Origin: Balneolaceae bacterium
Lineage (GTDB): Bacteria; Bacteroidota; Rhodothermia; Balneolales; Balneolaceae
NCBI GenBank assembly: GCA_009711805.1
Contig: VEMX01000061.1
Location: 1 to 53,024 of the forward strand
Direction: 5' to 3'
DNA length: 53,024 nt
Under the pieces are notes generated by a model. That model had not been told where the DNA came from, did not search any database, and saw only the letters and a program-made list of their open reading frames with translations. The position numbers and the translations under genes were made by a program. Shown here piece after piece: positions 18,531 to 27,729 of the stretch; positions within the stretch are counted from its first letter, which is position 1, and every line of letters starts with the position of its first letter.

Positions 18531-21500
18531 ATGAAAAAAACTGCTACAATTCTGGTATTGCTCACATCTCTGGTTCTGATTGTATGTTTGCCTTTCAACA
18601 CATCACAGAACAATGGTTGGTTATCTGCAAAAGAACTAAAGCTGCGCCAGCTTAAACAAAACCTGGCCCAATTTGAATATGGTTCTGATAAGTATAATGC
18701 ATATCTCCACTTGATTAAAGAAACGGCAGAAGAGGAAGAACGCGATCCTTTAATGGCAGAAAATCCTGGTGCTTTCTGGGAAGCCCTGGCAGCTTTAAAA
18801 ACGACGAAAAGCGGCCGCACTTATAACCTCAATTATAAAATAGAGGCTATTCACCGGGCCAGGCAAAGCCGACATAAATCTGTGCAATCTTCTTTGGACT
18901 GGACGTCCCGGGGTCCCTACAACATTAGCGGAAGAACCCGCGCTATTATTATTGATGAAAATGATCCTTCGGGAGATACTTGGTTTATTGGTACAGTAGG
19001 GGGCGGTATTTGGAAAACAACCGATGGGGGAGGAAGCTGGGAACCCAAAGGGGATGAAATGGGGAGTCTCTCAGTAACAACTCTGGCAATGTCGGGTGAT
19101 GTGATATATGCAGGTACAGGAATGGGATATGGCCGGATCCTGGATCTTACGGGAGCCGGTATCTGGAAATCTACTGATCGGGGAGAAAGCTGGACGCAGC
19201 TGACCTCAACAGCGAATGGAGAACTGTTTCAAGCTATAAACCGCTTGGTTGTTGATCCCGATAATCCCGATCGTATTGTGGTGTGCAGTAATGACTCTTA
19301 CAGTTGGAACAGCCCCAAGGGAGGAGAACGCAAGTCTGGAATCTTCCGGTCTGAAGACGGCGGTGAAAGCTGGACTCAGACATTTTACCCGGATGAAGTT
19401 TTAGGTACTGCTACCGATAATCGGGTTCAGCAGATTATTGCCAATCCCGAAAACTGGAACAATCAGTTTGCCACGGTAAATGAGGTGGGAGTTATTGAGT
19501 CTAATGATGGAGGCAAAACCTGGAGTATTTCTTCCAATTCTATGGCAAACCCAAACAGTATCGGAGAAAATGACAACACCTATGCCGGGATCAGCACGCG
19601 TATTGAAATGGCAATGGCTCCGTCAGATACCAACCGCTTATATGCGGCGGCAGAACGTCCTTTTGGGATAGGGCAGCTTTACATGTCGGATGATGGAGGC
19701 GATAGCTGGATTAACCTGGATGAAACACATCCGGATAACAGAAACTGGTTTGGGGGATATGGAAGATCAGGAGCTGAAGGATATACAGCCGGATGGTTCG
19801 ATAATGCAATTATTGTTGATCCCTATGATAAGAACACGGTATTCCTGGGAGGCGTAGAGCTGTATAAAAGTGAGATCAATGATCAGTTTAAGACAAAGTA
19901 TACCTACATTGTAGCTTCTCAGTATGAACCCCACCTGGGACTCTCACCTATCCATCCCGATCATCACTATTTTGCAGTTACCAATAAGGATGATGCAAAT
20001 GAAACCTACCGTCTTGTAAACGCCAACGATGGAGGCATAGCCATAACAGATGACAAAGGAAACCAATGGTATCACAAGTCGGGGGCTATTACCACTCAGT
20101 TTTACGGTGTTGATAAAGCGCCGGGCCAGGATCGGTACGTAGGGGGGATGCAGGATAATGGTACGGCAATTTCACCGATAGAACCAACCTCTGCTTCCAG
20201 TTGGAATCATGTTATTGGCGGAGACGGAGTAGAGGTGGCCTGGAACAAAAGAGATGCAAACCTAATGCTGGCTGGAACTCAATATGGGAATTATTTGCGC
20301 TCCACAGATGGAGGGAATAACTGGTCGAATATTGCAAGTAAAGCCAAGGCCGGAAATTATGCTCCTTTTATAAGTAAACTGGGTACCTCTGTGCAGGATC
20401 CGGATCTCGTATTCACCGTTGGGGATGCCGGAGTTAAAAGATCGGATGATTTTGGGGTTTCCTGGACTACCACACCTATAACATCGAATTGGCACGGATA
20501 CCGGGCCTTCGATAATGTCGAAGTATCAAAAGCCAGTCCCCAGGTAGTATGGATTACCTCTCGGTTGCAGGAGGAGCCATTAAATGAAATTAAAGGGGGG
20601 ATTCATGTTTCAAACGATGGCGGGCTTACCTTTGCCAATATTTCTGAAAACATCCCTTATGACCTTGTGGAAGCATCAGGTGTAGGTACGCACCCCACCG
20701 AACCCAATACCGCTTACCTCCTTTTTGCTACTCCAAATCAGCCCAAGATTTTAAAAACAACGGATCTGGGGCAAACCTGGACGGATCTTTCAGGATTCGA
20801 GAATACAGGCTCCGTCAGTAATAATGGTTTTCCGAATGTTGGGGTGTTTAGTTTACTGGTAATGCCACATAATGAAGACATTATCTGGGCAGGAACAGAA
20901 GTGGGGTTATTTGTATCTGAAGATGGAGGAGCTTCGTGGGCACTGTCGTCTGATAGCCTGCCCAATGTAAGTGTTTTTGAGATCAAACTGATTGAAGGAC
21001 AGGTAGTACTGGCTACCCATGGTCGCGGGATCTGGACGGCTGAAATTCCGGAACTGCAAGATTATAGCCCTCCGATGGCTACCCTGAGTCCTCGCCTGAA
21101 AGATCCCATATTTTTACCCCAGGGATCTGTGGCTATAAATGCTGATCTGCGTTCTGCGTATGATTCCACGGTTGTATTCAAAGACGGAGAACGCCTACAG
21201 ACGATTGCCGCAAATGAATCTGCTACGACTATCGAGGAGTCTTTTCCGGTAAATGAAGATGCAGTGATCAGTTTTTCGGTTGTGGCATACAAAGATGGAG
21301 AAGCGTATAAATCCCCCAAACGATCTGTGGAAGTATATGCTGTTGAGGTACAAGATATTTATGTAAGCAACCAAGATGGTAGCCTGAATGCTGAGGATTT
21401 TGAAACACAGGGGTTGAGCATTGCTTCATCCGGGGGATTCTCGGGAGCTATGCTGCATTCTCCACATCCATATGCTACAGGCAATGAGTATATAGCAGTA

Positions 21501-22172
21501 TTGAAAAATCCCATTCGTGTGGCAACAGAGAATGCCATATTAACCTACCAGGATATTGCCATAGTAGAGACCGGAAATAGCGGATCAGTTTTTGGGGACC
21601 AAAATTTTTGGGATTATGTAGTTGTAGAAGCTACAGCAGATGGAAGTACCTGGGTTCCACTTGCCGATGGTTACGACGCTTCCTACAATTCAAACTGGAA
21701 GCAGCTATATAATAATGGAGGATCTCCTTCACAAAGTATGTTTGAGTCACATTCAATTAACCTGCATGATACGTTTGCGGATGGAGATGTCATTCGCATA
21801 CGTTTCCGTTTGTTTTCTGATGCAGGTGTAACCGGATGGGGATGGGCTCTGAAAGATCTTAGTATACAGCCAAATGCTGTTACCAGTACAGAGGAAAATG
21901 ATGAACCCCGGTCATTCACTCTCGAACAAAATTATCCCAATCCGTTTAATCCAACAACAAATATTGAGTTCTATCTTCCAAAAAGCTCTGAGGTAAGTCT
22001 TAAAATTTATAACTCTGCCGGCCGGCTGGTACAGACGCTGGTAGATGATTTCAGAAATCAGGGGAATCATGTGATAAGTTGGGATGCAAGTCAACTTAGT
22101 TCCGGGGTATATTTCTATACCATCAAGGCTGAAGGTTTTTACGAATCAAAAAAAGCAGTGCTTATAAAGTAA
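18531..22172 (+). CDS. T9SS-secreted sialidase-like/Asp-box beta-propeller protein
   Basis: 1213 residues. Signal peptide at 1-25 (MKKTATILVLLTSLVLIVCL), a charged helical linker to about 120, then a long region of Asp-box (BNR) motifs S.D.G..W: KTTDGGGSW near 163, KSTDRGESW, RSEDGGESW, ESNDGGKTW, MSDDGGDSW, RSTDGGNNW, KTTDLGQTW and VSEDGGASW. Such repeats build the VPS10/xyloglucanase-type beta propellers. After about 850 comes a beta-sandwich part, and the last 80 residues are a type A T9SS sorting domain (NYPNPFNPTTNIEF near 1133, then GVYFYTIKAEG). It is therefore exported across the outer membrane and attached or released. Enzymatic activity cannot be assigned. Monocistronic, with its own terminator. 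Confidence 0.88.
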   Translation: MKKTATILVLLTSLVLIVCLPFNTSQNNGWLSAKELKLRQLKQNLAQFEYGSDKYNAYLHLIKETAEEEERDPLMAENPGAFWEALAALKTTKSGRTYNLNYKIEAIHRARQSRHKSVQSSLDWTSRGPYNISGRTRAIIIDENDPSGDTWFIGTVGGGIWKTTDGGGSWEPKGDEMGSLSVTTLAMSGDVIYAGTGMGYGRILDLTGAGIWKSTDRGESWTQLTSTANGELFQAINRLVVDPDNPDRIVVCSNDSYSWNSPKGGERKSGIFRSEDGGESWTQTFYPDEVLGTATDNRVQQIIANPENWNNQFATVNEVGVIESNDGGKTWSISSNSMANPNSIGENDNTYAGISTRIEMAMAPSDTNRLYAAAERPFGIGQLYMSDDGGDSWINLDETHPDNRNWFGGYGRSGAEGYTAGWFDNAIIVDPYDKNTVFLGGVELYKSEINDQFKTKYTYIVASQYEPHLGLSPIHPDHHYFAVTNKDDANETYRLVNANDGGIAITDDKGNQWYHKSGAITTQFYGVDKAPGQDRYVGGMQDNGTAISPIEPTSASSWNHVIGGDGVEVAWNKRDANLMLAGTQYGNYLRSTDGGNNWSNIASKAKAGNYAPFISKLGTSVQDPDLVFTVGDAGVKRSDDFGVSWTTTPITSNWHGYRAFDNVEVSKASPQVVWITSRLQEEPLNEIKGGIHVSNDGGLTFANISENIPYDLVEASGVGTHPTEPNTAYLLFATPNQPKILKTTDLGQTWTDLSGFENTGSVSNNGFPNVGVFSLLVMPHNEDIIWAGTEVGLFVSEDGGASWALSSDSLPNVSVFEIKLIEGQVVLATHGRGIWTAEIPELQDYSPPMATLSPRLKDPIFLPQGSVAINADLRSAYDSTVVFKDGERLQTIAANESATTIEESFPVNEDAVISFSVVAYKDGEAYKSPKRSVEVYAVEVQDIYVSNQDGSLNAEDFETQGLSIASSGGFSGAMLHSPHPYATGNEYIAVLKNPIRVATENAILTYQDIAIVETGNSGSVFGDQNFWDYVVVEATADGSTWVPLADGYDASYNSNWKQLYNNGGSPSQSMFESHSINLHDTFADGDVIRIRFRLFSDAGVTGWGWALKDLSIQPNAVTSTEENDEPRSFTLEQNYPNPFNPTTNIEFYLPKSSEVSLKIYNSAGRLVQTLVDDFRNQGNHVISWDASQLSSGVYFYTIKAEGFYESKKAVLIK

Positions 22173-22187
22173 AAGCACTGCTTTTTT
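22151..22187 (+). terminator. Rho-independent terminator overlapping the stop of the T9SS gene
   Basis: GCAGTGCTT (22155-22163) pairs with AAGCACTGC (22173-22181). An A-run lies before and a T-run after (CTTTTTTCTTTT). The stop codon TAA at 22170-22172 lies in the loop, so the hairpin includes the last codons. Confidence 0.8.
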
Positions 22188-22207
22188 CTTTTAAATGAAG
22201 ACTGTGT

Positions 22208-22299
22208 TCAAGTCATTAATGCAACAGCGCGGTGTTTTAGGGTTTGTTGAATGGGTGAAAGAAAATCAAACTTTCATATAGGTCTATTGTTGATGTGTC
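22208..22299 (-). pseudogene. Decayed IS30-type transposase tail
   Basis: Minus-strand reading gives RHINNRPI, an in-frame TGA, then KFDFLSPIQQTLKHRAVALM and a final T before the stop at 22208-22210. It is collinear with the fragment at the left window edge (KFGYLSPIQQTLKHH...VALVT), but carries an internal stop where that one has Arg. Upstream sequence no longer matches a transposase. A dead remnant. Confidence 0.7.
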
Positions 22300-22607
22300 T
22301 TGCCTGCCATCAGGTCCCCTTCCAAGCCTCCAAGGCGTGTGCGCTCCTCGCGATGGCACTTGATTTTTTGTGGGAGCACAGTTACCGGGGCGATTTGCAG
22401 ACTTTGTTCGAGTCTCTGCTACCTCCTCGGTCTGACGGCTCCAAGTCCGTCTGACCCGATGGGTGAATTCGAACTCCTGTGCCTTATCTATCGATCAGAC
22501 GGCACTTTGCAGGATTTGGAGGGCCGAGGTAAGTCCAGCCGTCAGATCGTGTCCAGGTTTTTTTGATATTTCGTTGTGTTGCACTTATTGCTTGAATTCA
22601 GGAAGCA
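22300..22607. other. GC-rich non-coding block with nested inverted repeats
   Basis: About 300 bp with no credible gene and a higher GC content than its neighbours. Four related units GTCTGACGG / CCGTCTGAC / ATCAGACGG / CCGTCAGAT lie at about 22430-22555. The first and fourth are exact inverses over 11 bases (TCTGACGGCT), and the second and third over 8 bases, so the region can fold into a nested structure. Origin unknown: a dispersed repeat or structured RNA are both possible. Confidence 0.4.
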
Positions 22608-22650
22608 TAAAAAAGGCGGGAAATGCTATCTCCCGCCGTTTGATTTTTTA
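22608..22650. terminator. Bidirectional terminator
   Basis: GGCGGGA (22615-22621) pairs with TCCCGCC (22631-22637). An A-run lies to the left (22609-22614) and a T-rich tract to the right. It ends leftward transcripts from the DUF4097 gene that stops at 22682. Confidence 0.75.
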
Positions 22651-22681
22651 TTTATATATGGAGTTTTCCCAATATGGGGTA

Positions 22682-23629
22682 TCAATTCAAATAGCTTAAT
22701 GTTACGGAACCACCACTGGTTTTAGCTTCTATTCTTGTTCCGCCTCCATTAACTCTGCCTTCAATTTCATCTCGCTCAGACTCACCGTCAAAGTTTTTAA
22801 GTTCAGCTTTTACCCGGTTTCCATCAAGATCCAGGTCATAGCCCAAGTCTCCGGGTACCTCAATTTTGATACTCCCTCCACTGGTTCTGAGGTTTATATA
22901 TTCTTTAGGTCGGTCGATACTTGCCCGGATAGAGCCGCCACTTGTTCGCGCTCTCACATTTCCTTCAATAGCTTCAACACCGATGCTGCCCCCGCTTGTT
23001 TTCAAAGTAACATTTCCAACTACATATTGGGCTTCAATTCTGCCGCCGCTGGTTTCAGCATCAACATTGCCATGCACATCATCAATTCCGATGCTCCCAC
23101 CAGAAGTATCCAAAACAACATCACCTACAATAGAAGCCACGTTTACGCTGCCGCCCGATGTACGAAGTTCCTGGGTGCCTTTGAGGTTTGAGGCAGATAA
23201 GCTACCTCCGCTCGTTTTAAGGCGTGAACGGCTTTCATGAGGAGTATACACTATAAACGAAATAGAGTAGCCGTTGCCCCACCAACCGCTACTGGATTCA
23301 CGCTCAGCTTTTGCAGTTATGTAATTTCCGTCTTGCGATATTTCAATATTATAATCATCCAAATCAGCTTCTCCGGGATCAATATAGCGGCCTCTTTTAC
23401 GTACATACATTTCAACCTTCACTTCATTACCGGATCGTCCTTCTACCTCAATACTGCCGCCTGACGTCAGTACTTCGAGACTAACCGGACCTGATACATC
23501 AAATGTTTTTGTTTGATACACATCATTTCTCGACTGCGCATAACCTGCTTTTACCAGGAATAACATCCCCACAAAAAACAAGATGCTTGTTACTGCCAAA
23601 TGCAGTTTATACTTATTAGCTCTTGTCAT
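22682..23629 (-). CDS. DUF4097-family secreted repeat protein
   Basis: 315 residues from the ATG at 23629, chosen because GGAG lies eight bases upstream; a GTG twelve codons earlier is in frame but has no ribosome site. A hydrophobic signal segment (LAVTSILFFVGMLFLVKAGY, then AQ) directs export. The mature protein carries nine TSGG units (eight TSGGS, one TSGGR) spaced mostly 18-23 residues apart, each followed by an alternating hydrophobic strand. This is the parallel beta-solenoid pattern of DUF4097 (adhesin-like) proteins. Function unknown; a surface or periplasmic location is likely. An ACTCA/TGAGT palindrome lies upstream at about 23665-23680. Confidence 0.85.
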   Translation of the reverse strand: MTRANKYKLHLAVTSILFFVGMLFLVKAGYAQSRNDVYQTKTFDVSGPVSLEVLTSGGSIEVEGRSGNEVKVEMYVRKRGRYIDPGEADLDDYNIEISQDGNYITAKAERESSSGWWGNGYSISFIVYTPHESRSRLKTSGGSLSASNLKGTQELRTSGGSVNVASIVGDVVLDTSGGSIGIDDVHGNVDAETSGGRIEAQYVVGNVTLKTSGGSIGVEAIEGNVRARTSGGSIRASIDRPKEYINLRTSGGSIKIEVPGDLGYDLDLDGNRVKAELKNFDGESERDEIEGRVNGGGTRIEAKTSGGSVTLSYLN

Positions 23630-23792
23630 TTTATTTTCTCCATTAATTTTTAAATTGTTGACCACTCATTTTTTGAGTACTAGTTTTATCTGCAAAGGTT
23701 AGACGAGCTATTTATCAAAGAGTTACATCCTGCAAAGGCGGGATCTTTTATTTTTATGAACTACTTAAACTGGCACCCATAAATTAACTTAC

Positions 23793-24644
23793 ATGAAATT
23801 ACCCTTTATCTTTGCAAAGCGTTTTGTGGCCGGGGAATCTTTCACGGAATCTGTTCCCAAAATAGAGCACCTAAACGAAAAGGATATTAAACTCACTCTC
23901 GATCTGCTGGGAGAAAACGTTAAGAACAGACAGAAGGCCGACGAGACTGTAGAAAATTATATTAAACTACTCCGGGGTATTGATGAGCATGGTTTGGAAA
24001 GCAGTATTTCCATTAAGTTAACCATGATGGGCCTGGATATCGATCGGAACTACTGCCGCGACAACCTTTTTAAGCTGATGGAAGTGGCACGCGAACAAAA
24101 CCAGTTTATTCGCATTGATATGGAAGGGTCCGAAAATACCCAGGTGACACTTGATATTTTTAATGAAGCTTTTGATGAATTTGGTAGCCACATCGGAACC
24201 GTAGTTCAGTCTATGCTGCACCGCACCAAAGATGATGTGGATGCTTTAGCTGAAAAAGGAGCCGATATTCGTTTGGTGAAAGGCGCTTACAAAGAGCCGG
24301 CGGATATTGCTCTTCAGAATATGCCTGCTATTCGCGAAGCGTTTAAGGAAGAGGCAAAGGTGCTACTCGAAAAAACATCCTTTCCTCGCTTTGGAACACA
24401 CGATGACGAACTTATTGAATGGTTGAAAACCTATACTACCGAAAACAATATCCCGAAAGATCAATTTGAGATACAAATGCTTTATGGGTTAAGGGAAGAT
24501 ACCATGGTTCGACTTACCCAGGAGGGCTACAACACCCGAATATATGTACCCTTTGGCACCGATTGGTTTCCCTACTTTAGCCGCCGCCTTATGGAACGTA
24601 AAGAAAACGTCTGGTTTATGTTAAGTACTATGTTCAAGAAATAA
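23793..24644 (+). CDS. Proline dehydrogenase (monofunctional)
   Basis: 283 residues. FAD enzyme that oxidises L-proline to pyrroline-5-carboxylate, the first step of proline catabolism, passing electrons to the quinone pool. It has the barrel motifs SISIKLTMMGLD, IRIDMEGSE, VVQSMLHRT, IRLVKGAYKEP and FGTHD, plus the C-terminal substrate and FAD segment YVPFGTDWFPYFSRRLMER, whose paired Arg bind the proline carboxylate. Length fits the short bacterial (Thermus/Deinococcus-type) enzymes, not the bifunctional PutA; no P5C dehydrogenase is adjacent. Confidence 0.93.
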   Translation: MKLPFIFAKRFVAGESFTESVPKIEHLNEKDIKLTLDLLGENVKNRQKADETVENYIKLLRGIDEHGLESSISIKLTMMGLDIDRNYCRDNLFKLMEVAREQNQFIRIDMEGSENTQVTLDIFNEAFDEFGSHIGTVVQSMLHRTKDDVDALAEKGADIRLVKGAYKEPADIALQNMPAIREAFKEEAKVLLEKTSFPRFGTHDDELIEWLKTYTTENNIPKDQFEIQMLYGLREDTMVRLTQEGYNTRIYVPFGTDWFPYFSRRLMERKENVWFMLSTMFKK

Positions 24645-24717
24645 GTATACAGCTAAAGGAATTCTAAGCTGAAAAGAATTCCTCTCCTTAAATTTTCATT
24701 TTCGTCATCAGTTTGTA

Positions 24718-25448
24718 ATGAGCTTCATTTCAATTTCGGTTCAGTTGTATATAATTGGCGGGCTCTTTATAGCAGCTGGTTTACTTCACTTTATAAAACC
24801 TGATATGTATGTAAGGATCATGCCGGATTATATTCCGTATCACCTGGCAATGGTATATATAAGTGGGGTTGCTGAGATTCTGGGGTACTTACCCAATTAG
24901 TGTGTCTGGAGGTCTTGCTTGTGTAGGTTAACAACGTACTTATTTTTTGAGTTAGTTGGTAGCTGGCTCAGGTGGAAAAAGATTCGTATCGTATTAATTG
25001 GGTACTTTTCTTCGGTAGCACCGCTTGTCCATGGCTACATGCCCTAACAAGGTGATTCCGCATCTTCTCCCGATCAAATCGGGATGCGTGCGGGACCCCC
25101 CGTCATTCTTTAATACCCCCGTAGTTTAGATAGGTGAACCCCGCCCGATATCTTGGTTCATTGTTTAAGGGGGCAAATCGCCGGTATTTTCCTTGCCATT
25201 TCTCACAGACCCCTGCCAGCGCCGCCAAACCTACACAAGAAGACTTTTTTATGCTACCTCAGTTTAAGCTTATAGCAGCTTGGGGGCTTATCATTTTATT
25301 GATTGCTGTATTTCCTGCTAATATTGAGATGTTTTTGAAAGCATATAAAAAAATAGGACTCACTCTCTATACATGGTTAACCATAGCCCGACTCCCACTC
25401 CAGTTTGTTTTAATATATTGGGTTTATAAAGTGGGAATCGAGCATTAA
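24718..25448 (+). pseudogene. DoxX-family membrane protein split by an insertion
   Basis: The N-terminal part (ATG at 24718) gives a typical DoxX start: IIGGLFIAAGLLHFIKPDMY, then ISGVAEILG, after which the frame ends at 24900. The remaining half resumes at about 25245-25448 as MLPQFKLIAAWGLIILLIAV and FPANIEMFLKAY, exactly the continuation expected after EILGG.GL in this family (four TM helices, about 120 residues). Between them lies about 350 bp of foreign sequence with inverted ends. Precise excision cannot be reconstructed, since a few codons appear to be missing or altered at the junctions. Confidence 0.75.
24912..25244. mobile_element. Inverted-repeat-bounded insertion in doxX
   Basis: GTCTTGCTTGTGTAGGTT at 24912-24929 is inverted as AACCTACACAAGAAGAC at 25228-25244, differing by one extra base. 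Another pair, TACCCAATTA (24891 on) and TAATTGGGTA (about 24995), lies on the left side. The interior holds CCCGAT-CAA-ATCGGG and a GCACGCATCCCG...GAAGATGCGG segment that resembles the palindromes at 50536-50568. No open frame. The exact borders are uncertain by 20-30 bp. Confidence 0.55.
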
Positions 25449-25464
25449 TTAGCAGAAGGCGATA

Positions 25465-27324
25465 CTAATTTTTGATTGTGACTGCTTTTTTCCCACCTAC
25501 AATCGGCAGGCTTAAAGTAGTAGCATCAAGGTCGATAGTTAACTCGGTACCTGGTTCCGGGCGCAGCGTAAAATCTTTGTCACTTGAAAAAATCATTAAA
25601 CCAATTTGTTGCCCGGCGGGGATCACCTGGTCATCAGGTTGTAAATCAAAAGTGAACGTATAGAATGTGCCGGGCTCCAGGGGCTCACTTTCTGTAAGGG
25701 ATTGATGGTTTTGAGGATCAGCCCACCCCCGGGTAATAATGTTATCCGTTATGGTTGATCGACGGCCTTCATTCCAGGGCAAAGACACCAGCCATACTGA
25801 TAAGTTAGCTGCTGGTTCATTACTTGCCATTTTTATGGTGATTGAAGGAAGTCCGGATATATGAACAGAATCTGTGAGTTCAGGTGTAACATACATCAAT
25901 CGGTGGTTCGTCCATTCGGCTTTAGCCAATGCCGCTCCTGAAAAAGAATAATTATCGATCAGGGTCTCGGTGCCTTGTTCGTCAACAGCAGAAAGGCTGA
26001 GGCCGCCACGTTCGGGGGCTCCCTTCTGCAGATGGAAGGTGACCGGAGAGGCGGCTGGGTTTGGGTAATCCTCATAAGGAGTTGGCTTTTGGCGATTGTC
26101 ATTTTCCCGCACAATCCATGCCTTGGGATCCTCTTCAACACCATTCTCCACACCAAAAAGATATCGGCTAAACCATTTGTTCATCATCTCCAGTGGGGGT
26201 GGACCTCCGTGTCCCCCCTGATGGTAATAGATTTGAGCAGGTACTCCTTTTTCCTGTACGGCTTTATATATGCGATAGCTGTGTTCAGGCATCACGTTCC
26301 AGTCGTTAAATCCATGAGACATCAATACCGCAGCTTTAAGAGGTTCAAGATCGTTCAGATAATCTCTTCCAGCCCAAAAGTCGTTATAATCACCGGTAAT
26401 TCGATCCATACCGTTGGCCATTTCAATATCTCTGTATACAGAATCGCCATAGGCTCTGTATTCTGGGAATCCACTGTGTATAAAATCGTAGAGAACATCT
26501 ACATCTTCTCCTATATAGCCTCCTGGATTTCTGACTAACCCATTAGAGCGGTAGTAATGATAATAGGATGTATTAGGAGCAACGGGGATAATAGCTTCAA
26601 GTCCTTCAACTCCGGTAGTGGCTGCAGCAAGAGGGAGTGTTCCGTTATAGGATGTGCCGGTCATCCCTACTTTGCCTGTTGCCCAGTATGCTTCTACTTG
26701 TTCATTTCCGGTGCGGGTGGTGTAGCCCCTGGCTCTTCCATTCAGCCAGTCAATAACAGCTTTAGGAGCTAATGATTCATTATCCCCTCCAACCGTGGGC
26801 GATCCTTCCGAGAGCCCGGTTCCCGGAGAAGACGAATGCATGACTACAAAACCGCGGGGCACCCAGGTTTTGATATGAGATTTGGATATGGTGGGGCGCT
26901 TTTCTTGCTGTTCTATAGCAGGTGGATGAGGCCGGCTGGGAGGAGTGGCTCCAATCTCGTGGTTTACATCCCAGAAGATATCCTTCAGCAGAGGAGCAGT
27001 TCCGGCATAATAAGGGCTGGTTTCGTAGATAACCGGAAGTTTAAGCCCTTCGGTTTCGGTTTGTTTGGGTCGGGTTACATCTACATGCACACGATCGGGC
27101 CTGCCGTTGCCGTCTGTATCAAATTCTGTTTCTACCCAAAGATCATGATGTATCCATTGTTCAGGGTCATTAAATTCAGGGATAATCTGTGCCTGTCCAT
27201 CAACAATAACAGGAACGGAGATGTTGGATGATTGCCCGGCATCTTGCGCGTGCAGGCAAGAGGCAGCAGAACAAAGTAATGCCAGCATGGCAAGGAAGCT
27301 GCAGTATTTTTTTGTTGTAGTCAT
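25465..27324 (-). CDS. Secreted Xaa-Pro dipeptidyl-peptidase (peptidase S15)
   Basis: 619 residues with a signal peptide (cleavage probably after LHAQ near residue 27). The N-terminal catalytic alpha/beta-hydrolase domain has the nucleophile in GTSYNG (Ser225), Asp341 in SHGFNDWNV and His372 in YYHQGGHGG, the S15 triad order. The C-terminal third is the beta jelly-roll of the family (PASPVTFHLQ through LRPEPGTELTIDLD). It releases Xaa-Pro dipeptides from peptide N-termini, probably in the periplasm, and may supply proline to the nearby proline dehydrogenase; that link is only positional. Monocistronic, divergent from pstS. Confidence 0.9.
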   Translation of the reverse strand: MTTTKKYCSFLAMLALLCSAASCLHAQDAGQSSNISVPVIVDGQAQIIPEFNDPEQWIHHDLWVETEFDTDGNGRPDRVHVDVTRPKQTETEGLKLPVIYETSPYYAGTAPLLKDIFWDVNHEIGATPPSRPHPPAIEQQEKRPTISKSHIKTWVPRGFVVMHSSSPGTGLSEGSPTVGGDNESLAPKAVIDWLNGRARGYTTRTGNEQVEAYWATGKVGMTGTSYNGTLPLAAATTGVEGLEAIIPVAPNTSYYHYYRSNGLVRNPGGYIGEDVDVLYDFIHSGFPEYRAYGDSVYRDIEMANGMDRITGDYNDFWAGRDYLNDLEPLKAAVLMSHGFNDWNVMPEHSYRIYKAVQEKGVPAQIYYHQGGHGGPPPLEMMNKWFSRYLFGVENGVEEDPKAWIVRENDNRQKPTPYEDYPNPAASPVTFHLQKGAPERGGLSLSAVDEQGTETLIDNYSFSGAALAKAEWTNHRLMYVTPELTDSVHISGLPSITIKMASNEPAANLSVWLVSLPWNEGRRSTITDNIITRGWADPQNHQSLTESEPLEPGTFYTFTFDLQPDDQVIPAGQQIGLMIFSSDKDFTLRPEPGTELTIDLDATTLSLPIVGGKKAVTIKN

Positions 27325-27631
27325 GATAAGAATTGGTGGTTTGTATGTGTGATCGATTCCAGAGTATCCCAGTCATAGAGGGCTTTGGAAAGTCGGTTTT
27401 GCAAAGCTTTCTCATACTCATAAGAGGCTCCCAATATATTAAAAAGCCAAACAGCATCCATCTTTAAGGTTTGTTAAGAAATAAATAAACCTGAGATCAC
27501 TTCAAGTATACATGGAAAGAGAAAAGGTAAAGTTTTTTGGTGACGCTAAAAACCGGGAATGTGTTTAATCAGCTGTTTAGTAAGTTTTTCAACTTAGCCG
27601 GTAGAGACCTAAAATAGTTTCTCCAGAGGTG

Positions 27632-27648
27632 TTAACATTAGTTTAACA
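27632..27648 (+). promoter_or_regulatory. Candidate Pho box upstream of pstS
   Basis: TTAACA at 27632-27637 is repeated at 27643-27648, separated by five bases (TTAGT), giving an 11-base period. This is the TTAACA-N5-TTAACA layout of PhoP boxes known from Bacillus. It sits about 80 bp before the pstS ATG. The rest of 27325-27729 contains no gene that I can support. Confidence 0.45.
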
Positions 27649-27729
27649 CTGAGGTAAAGTTGGCATAAAGAGTGAAGTATACCTTCAGTTCCCCGAAAAA
27701 GGGTAATAATTAAAACTTAATATTTTTGA

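Noticed and set aside
22370..22480. tRNA-like T-arm motifs (GTTCGAGTC, GAATTCGAAC)
   Set aside because: No acceptor stem, anticodon arm or D-arm can be built around them.
22251..22699. Three overlapping plus-strand frames of 67-88 codons
   Set aside because: They cover the IS30 relic and the GC-rich inverted-repeat block; composition is not protein-like.
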